A stretch of 8,938 nt of DNA from Dehalococcoidia bacterium (GTDB lineage: Bacteria > Chloroflexota > Dehalococcoidia > Dehalococcoidales > BS750m-G39), in NCBI GenBank assembly GCA_030640325.1, contig DAOWJM010000103.1, positions 1 through 8,938 on the forward strand, in the 5' to 3' direction. The notes beneath the pieces are model-generated. The model was not told the DNA's origin and did not search any database. It was given only the letters and a program-made list of their open reading frames with translations. This document shows, piece after piece, positions 4,741-8,938 of this stretch. Numbering within the stretch: the first letter of the stretch is position 1; every line of letters starts with the position of its first letter. The position numbers were made by a program, and so were the translations under genes.

Positions 4741-5276
4741 TAACTCTCCTGTTTTTTAACTTCATCCTTTAGCAAATGAAGAACTTCTTTACACAACTTT
4801 TTTGTAGGAGGTAAATGGGCTAACATAGAACCTGACAGTGCAGTGAACCGTTGCTTCCACAAACTTGATGCGCCCATCATAGGGTTAGCGAAGAGTTGAA
4901 AAAGGGCATCTATCTTTCGCTTCATATGGTCAAACTCAAAGTATAAACGAGATGCACGAGTCAATATTTTCTCTGACGAAATTGATTCTGCCACTTGACC
5001 ACCAACAAATTCCCACATATCTGTGTCAAGTGAATAAAGCGGTACCTCGCCTTTTTTTAGCTCACCTTCAAGCTGACTCAGTAATTCTTGATTGTGCTCT
5101 ACTTCTTCTTGCAAAGCCTTTAAAAGCCAAAGCCCCCGCTGTTTAGTTCGTGCTTCCTCTTGCTGGCGTTGCAGTTTGCCGGCACGTCTGTTCAGCCACA
5201 GTCCAAGCGGGATACCAAGTCCTACACCTATCACCGTGGCAACTAATTCCGGAAGGAAAAGTGTCCAATCCCACAT
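4740..5276 (-). CDS. Membrane-anchored coiled-coil protein of unknown function
   Basis: A 178-residue protein I do not recognise. Residues 5-28 form one hydrophobic transmembrane segment (ELVATVIGVGLGIPLGLWL), followed at once by a basic stop-transfer NRRAGKLQRQQ. A charged, probably coiled-coil helix runs to about residue 75. The rest is a cytoplasmic domain with WEFVGGQVAESISSEKIL (88-105) and an aromatic helix RLYFEFDHMKRKIDALFQL (110-128). The charge pattern suggests the bulk lies inside the cell. The ATG at 5276 is chosen for its strong GGGAGGT site 9 nt upstream; the frame continues to 5345 but would overlap recG. It follows recG by 41 bp and is probably co-transcribed. Its last codons lie inside repeat B, so its C-terminus may have been altered by that repeat. 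Confidence 0.75.
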   Translation of the reverse strand: MWDWTLFLPELVATVIGVGLGIPLGLWLNRRAGKLQRQQEEARTKQRGLWLLKALQEEVEHNQELLSQLEGELKKGEVPLYSLDTDMWEFVGGQVAESISSEKILTRASRLYFEFDHMKRKIDALFQLFANPMMGASSLWKQRFTALSGSMLAHLPPTKKLCKEVLHLLKDEVKKQES

Positions 5277-5285
5277 AGCCAGATT

Positions 5286-5292
5286 ACCTCCC
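5286..5292 (-). promoter_or_regulatory. Ribosome binding site of the 178-residue protein gene
   Basis: GGGAGGT on the minus strand, 9 nt before the ATG at 5276. It sits in the 41-bp gap after recG and decides against the longer frame overlapping recG. Confidence 0.75.
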
Positions 5293-5317
5293 TTAGCAAC
5301 ATTTAAACTACAAGTTA

Positions 5318-7795
5318 CTAGCTCCACTCCCCACCCTTCTGCCACACCTGGGCTAGTTCCTTAGCCAGAAGGTGATGCTCGGGCATCTCTAAATTCGGGT
5401 CTGTTTCAAAAAGCCTTATTGCCTCACTGCGAGCAAGCTCCAGCAGAGCCACATCGGAGAGCTTAGCCATACGGAGGTCAGGTAAGCCGCTCTGCCGGGT
5501 GCCAAAGAACTCCCCCGGACCCCGCAGCCTTAAGTCTTCCTCAGCCAGTTGAAAGCCGTCCTGAATCTTCTCAATTAAATCCAGGCGCTCTCTACCTATC
5601 TCTGAAGGATTCTCAGCTAACAGCATGCAGTAACTCTGCTCCTGCCCTCTTCCTACCCGACCACGAAACTGGTGCAGTTGTGATAGACCAAAGCGGTCGG
5701 CGCTCTCCACCAGCATCACAGTAGCATTGGGCACATCTATGCCAACCTCTACTACCGGGGTTGACACCAGAACATCCAGCTCGCCAGAGCGGAAGCGATG
5801 CATTACCTCATCCTTTTCCACAGCCGGCATGCGTCCGTGAATCAAGCCTAACCTCAGCTCAGGGAAGACATCCCGGGACAAGCGCTGATATTCAGCCACC
5901 GCCGCCTTAGCCTCAATAGCCTCTGATTCCTCAACCAGGGGACAGATAATAAATGCTTGACGACCTTCAGCAGCCTGACGGCGCAGAAACCTGTATGCGC
6001 TATCCCTCTGCGCCGGCTTAAGCCACTTGGTCTTTATCACCTGTCTGCCTGGAGGAAGCTGGTCTATGACCGATAGGTCAAGGTCGCCATACAGGGTTAA
6101 GGCTAAGGTTCGGGGGATTGGCGTAGCCGTCATTACCAGCACATGGGGGTTAAACCCCTTCTGCCGTAATGCAGAACGCTGGGCAACCCCAAATCGGTGC
6201 TGCTCATCGACCACAGCTAAACTCAATCGGTGGAACTCCACCTCCTTCTGAATAAGGGCATGGGTTCCGATAACAATATCTATATCTCCGCCCAGGATAC
6301 GCTGCTGGATTTCCTGCTTCCTAGCCTGGTTTATGTCGCCAATAAGCAGCGCCACAGTAAGCGGATGAGATAAAATCCCAGAGTAACTGCGCAGGTTGTC
6401 TTCTTCTGACACTTGATGCCCCACTCTAGATAGGAGTTGACAAACATTAGCGAAATGCTGCTCAGCCAGAATTTCAGTAGGCGCCATAAATGCCCCCTGA
6501 TAGCCACTGGCAGCGGCCACCAGCAAGGCTGCCGTAGCCACTACGGTCTTGCCACTGCCCACCTCCCCCTGCAACAGCCGGGACATCGGTCTTGGTTTCT
6601 CCAAATCGGCCAATAGCTCCTCAAGCACTCTGTGTTGAGCGGCAGTCAGCTCAAAGGGTAGGGATTTCGTAAAGACGTCCAGCACCGGTGTCTTGGCACT
6701 AAAGGGATTGCCCGGCTGGCTCTCCTGCCAGTCGTGCTTTCTTCCCAGCACTCCCAATTGAAGGATAAAAAGTTCGTCAAAAGCGAGACGAAGTCTTGCC
6801 CCATCCTTGGCTGTTTCATCCTCCGGATAGTGAGCCTGACTTATCGCCTGAGGCAGCTCAAGCAGGTTACACCGCCGCCTCAACTCTGAGGGCAAGAAGT
6901 CCTCCGCCTGCCATGCCCACTGGTCCACAACCTGTTTCATCAGTTTCCTTACTTGCCGAGGGCGCAATCCCTGAGTAAGGGGATAGAGAGGAACCAGGCG
7001 CCCGGTATGAATCAACTCTCTATCCTCCACTAGCTCCCACTCCGGGGACTCAAATACGTGCCGCCCACCAAACAGGCTCACCCTGCCACTGAGAACCACC
7101 TGGGTATTAGTTGGCAGCTTCTTCACCAGGTAGGGATTATTAAACCACACCACCCTGACATTGCCCGTCTCATCGCCGACAATAGCCTCGGTGCCCCGCC
7201 TACCACCGAGCATAGTCACCTGAGCCTGCCACACATTAGCAATAATGGTCTGCTCCTCACCCTCGGCGAGCTGAGAGATATATTTCCTTTGGCTGTAATC
7301 GAGGTGACGGTGGGGGAAGAAATAGAGCAAGTCCCGAATCGTTTTCACACCCAAACGGTTGAACTTGGCAGCCAGACTGGTGCTAACCCCTCTAAGGGTA
7401 GTGATGGAGGAATCGATAGATTGACCGGCAACCACCCCCTGCCCGCTTGCCCCCAAAGACCGCCTGCCGGCTACCGGGGGCGATGGCACAATGCTTTCCT
7501 TCGGCAGCTTGGCCTCGCCCTTCTCTGCTTCCATGCGCTCTGCCTCAGACAAAAAATCGAGCACCTCATTTAACCACTGTTTGCGCTGCTGCTTAGTTAA
7601 TGAGGCATAGCTGGAATCGACCAGGCGAAGTCTATGAAAGTGGCTCAAAAGCTGGGGGTTAGTTATCGATTCTATGGCTTGACCTGCCCAGCGGCGAAGG
7701 AATTTATCCAAACCACCGATTACGGCTGAATCTATATAACCCTTTTCACACTCAAGCTCAAGAATCTTCCGCAGAGGCTCAACATTTATTGACAC
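5318..7795 (-). CDS. recG: ATP-dependent DNA helicase RecG
   Basis: RecG is a superfamily 2 DNA translocase that remodels stalled replication forks and Holliday junctions. The product has 825 residues, longer than the roughly 690 of E. coli RecG because of a helical N-terminal extension (about 1-130). Next come a helix-hairpin region with GVSTSLAAKFNRLGVKTIRDLL (136-157) and the wedge OB-fold (about 180-260). The helicase motifs are complete: GEVGSGKT (410-417), APTEILAEQH (438-447), DEQH (530-533), TATPIPRT (556-563), STPVVEVGIDVP (678-689) and QFRGRVGRG (709-717). The TRG region LRLRGPGEFFGTRQSG (755-770) couples ATP use to translocation. The start is GTG at 7795 with GGAG 8 nt upstream, 18 bp after degV. 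It is intact. Confidence 0.97.
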   Translation of the reverse strand: MSINVEPLRKILELECEKGYIDSAVIGGLDKFLRRWAGQAIESITNPQLLSHFHRLRLVDSSYASLTKQQRKQWLNEVLDFLSEAERMEAEKGEAKLPKESIVPSPPVAGRRSLGASGQGVVAGQSIDSSITTLRGVSTSLAAKFNRLGVKTIRDLLYFFPHRHLDYSQRKYISQLAEGEEQTIIANVWQAQVTMLGGRRGTEAIVGDETGNVRVVWFNNPYLVKKLPTNTQVVLSGRVSLFGGRHVFESPEWELVEDRELIHTGRLVPLYPLTQGLRPRQVRKLMKQVVDQWAWQAEDFLPSELRRRCNLLELPQAISQAHYPEDETAKDGARLRLAFDELFILQLGVLGRKHDWQESQPGNPFSAKTPVLDVFTKSLPFELTAAQHRVLEELLADLEKPRPMSRLLQGEVGSGKTVVATAALLVAAASGYQGAFMAPTEILAEQHFANVCQLLSRVGHQVSEEDNLRSYSGILSHPLTVALLIGDINQARKQEIQQRILGGDIDIVIGTHALIQKEVEFHRLSLAVVDEQHRFGVAQRSALRQKGFNPHVLVMTATPIPRTLALTLYGDLDLSVIDQLPPGRQVIKTKWLKPAQRDSAYRFLRRQAAEGRQAFIICPLVEESEAIEAKAAVAEYQRLSRDVFPELRLGLIHGRMPAVEKDEVMHRFRSGELDVLVSTPVVEVGIDVPNATVMLVESADRFGLSQLHQFRGRVGRGQEQSYCMLLAENPSEIGRERLDLIEKIQDGFQLAEEDLRLRGPGEFFGTRQSGLPDLRMAKLSDVALLELARSEAIRLFETDPNLEMPEHHLLAKELAQVWQKGGEWS

Positions 7796-7807
7796 GGCTT
7801 CATCTCC

Positions 7808-7823
7808 ATTCGCCTAGGCGAAT
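7808..7823. other. 16-bp perfect palindrome at the degV-recG junction
   Basis: ATTCGCCTAGGCGAAT is self-complementary over all 16 bases. It covers the degV stop codon (TAG, minus strand, 7814-7816) and ends just before the recG ribosome site. As RNA it could fold with the recG start region or pair between transcripts. As DNA it resembles a dimer site. It may also be chance. Confidence 0.5.
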
Positions 7824-8764
7824 AGCCGCGGGCAAGAAAACCTCAACTTTGGTATATGTAAGGAGGGCAAGGAAATTCGCTTTCTGGAGGGCTCGCCTTC
7901 GCCAGCGTCCTGCCCGATACCGCTCACCTTCTCCCTCAAGGCTACAATCAAACTCCCCGGACCAGTATGGACGCCTAGCGCCGGCCCCAGTCTTACTATT
8001 TGAGGCACTATATTAGGAAAGAGCGAACCTGCGTACTCGGCTAGTGTTTGAGCATCGTCAGGGGTGGTGCTATAAACTATAGCTAAGTCCTCAATGTGTA
8101 AAGCTGAACTTATGAACTCACGGAGTCGGCCTATTCCTTTACTTCGGGTGCGTGCCAACTTGACTGGGCGAATCTCACCATCACGCAGAGTAATTAAAAG
8201 CTTCACGTTAAGCTTTGATTCTATTGCAGATAGAGTCTTCCCCAGACGCCCACCTTTGACTATGTATTTTACAGTATCCAGAAGTGCCAGGGCACGCAGT
8301 TGGCTAATAGTCTTATGAGCTTCGTTTACCACCTGCTGTAGACTGTATCCAGCTTCAGCAGCCTTAGCTGCAGCTATGGCAACAAGACCTTGCCACATTG
8401 TCACACCTTTAGAATCGATAACTTCAATCCGACGTCCTTTCCTTTCTGCAATTTCCTTACCTGCCAGCGCAGCATCGCAGACGGCACTGTGCCTACTGGT
8501 GATATGAATGGAAACAATCTCGCCAGTTTCTTGTGCTACTTCCTCATATACCTTGGCGAAATCTCCTGGTGATGGGGCTGCAGTAGATGGGTGAATTGGG
8601 CTGGTCATCAGTTTAAGATAGAATTCATCGCTATCTATATCGACTCCGTCACGATAGACTTCGTCACCAAAACGAAGATATACCGGTATCACAGTAATAC
8701 CCAACTGTTTGGCTTCCTCTTGGGTAATGTCCGAACCGCTATCAGTTACAATCCTAACTGTCAT
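7814..8764 (-). CDS. DegV family (FakB-like) fatty acid-binding protein
   Basis: DegV/FakB proteins bind a fatty acid and, where FakA kinase is present, present it for phosphorylation and entry into phospholipid synthesis. The 316-residue product shows the family landmarks: VTDSGSDIT (6-14), TSPIHPSTAAPSPGDF (54-69), HITSRHSAV (87-95), IDSKGVTMWQGL (116-127), VKYIVKGGRLGK (165-176) and GVHTGPGSLI (264-273). Residues after about 280 are an extra basic tail (SRKRISLPSLHIPKLRF) beyond the normal family end, and its role is unknown. The ATG at 8764 has AAGGAG 7 nt upstream, overlapping the stop of the preceding degV paralogue. recG follows closely, so the genes are probably co-transcribed. No FakA gene is in the window, so a FakB role is inferred only. 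Confidence 0.93.
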   Translation of the reverse strand: MTVRIVTDSGSDITQEEAKQLGITVIPVYLRFGDEVYRDGVDIDSDEFYLKLMTSPIHPSTAAPSPGDFAKVYEEVAQETGEIVSIHITSRHSAVCDAALAGKEIAERKGRRIEVIDSKGVTMWQGLVAIAAAKAAEAGYSLQQVVNEAHKTISQLRALALLDTVKYIVKGGRLGKTLSAIESKLNVKLLITLRDGEIRPVKLARTRSKGIGRLREFISSALHIEDLAIVYSTTPDDAQTLAEYAGSLFPNIVPQIVRLGPALGVHTGPGSLIVALREKVSGIGQDAGEGEPSRKRISLPSLHIPKLRFSCPRLFA

Positions 8765-8775
8765 TAAAATACTCC

Positions 8776-8938
8776 TTATCTATCCCCCAATACAGATACC
8801 AACAGGAGACCAGGACCGGTATGGGTGCCGATTACCGGAGTTGTCCTCGAACGGTAGATACGCTCCTTAGAGAATGTAGAGCCGAGCCGCTCAACCAGCA
8901 TCTCAGCCTCATCAGGACAGGCAGCGTCCTCTACCGCC
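8776..8938 (-). CDS. Second DegV family protein, C-terminal fragment (runs off the window)
   Basis: The minus strand is open from the window edge to a TAA at 8776-8778 and encodes 53 residues. They include EMLVERLGSTFSKERIY and, near the end, the DegV C-terminal signature VIGTHTGPGLLLVSV, aligned with VHTGPGSLIVAL of the downstream gene. It ends normally for the family a few residues later, without the basic tail of its neighbour. The two genes are 11 bp apart, and the Shine-Dalgarno of the second overlaps the stop of this one, so they are tandem paralogues in one operon. The 5' part lies beyond the window. Confidence 0.9.
   Translation of the reverse strand, partial: AVEDAACPDEAEMLVERLGSTFSKERIYRSRTTPVIGTHTGPGLLLVSVLGDR

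Noticed and set aside
7058..7573. 171-codon open frame on the + strand
   Set aside because: It lies wholly opposite recG, has no recognisable domains and is a shadow of the recG coding strand. The other + strand open frames opposite argS, trpS, recG and degV are rejected likewise.

Overview
This looks like a bacterial chromosome segment of moderate GC with compact genes. The gene families suggest an uncultured Chloroflexota, possibly Dehalococcoidia-like. That placement is inference from family recognition only: a RecG with a long N-terminal extension, tandem DegV proteins and a DUF3467 protein. No rRNA or marker tree supports it. Apart from a short gene end at the left edge (+ strand, bases 1-71), every recognisable gene is on the minus strand, so the window is transcribed from right to left. 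|| Right part (8938 to 4740), transcribed leftward: the 3' end of one DegV-family lipid-binding gene, a second complete degV 11 bp later, recG 17 bp after that, then a 178-residue membrane-anchored coiled-coil protein of unknown function 41 bp further on. The spacing and good Shine-Dalgarno sequences suggest one operon whose promoter lies outside the window. || Middle (4711 to 3828): a small type II toxin-antitoxin pair, hicB-hicA, with ATGA start/stop overlap. It is bracketed by two 99-bp direct repeats (95 of 99 identical) that both carry the same extended -10 promoter. One copy sits in front of hicBA and the other in front of argS. || Left part (3827 to 504): argS, then a DUF3467 gene with its own promoter and terminator, then trpS. 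The TrpRS carries a four-cysteine motif (C-x20-C-x6-C-x2-C) resembling that of the iron-sulfur TrpRS known from Thermotoga. || The non-coding stretches 72-503 and 3828-4147 are filled with copies, in both orientations, of a roughly 85-bp two-hairpin repeat. Its parts are a C-rich lead, a CCCCCTC/GAGGGGG hairpin, and a second hairpin with a GGC-TTC-GCC core ending in ACTCCCC. A 22-bp tandem array also occurs there. Several of these hairpins seem to serve as terminators for neighbouring genes. || No RNA genes, CRISPR array, transposase or complete novel multi-gene system is visible. The most notable points are the promoter-bearing repeats bracketing hicBA, the predicted Fe-S TrpRS, and the possibly near-leaderless argS transcript.
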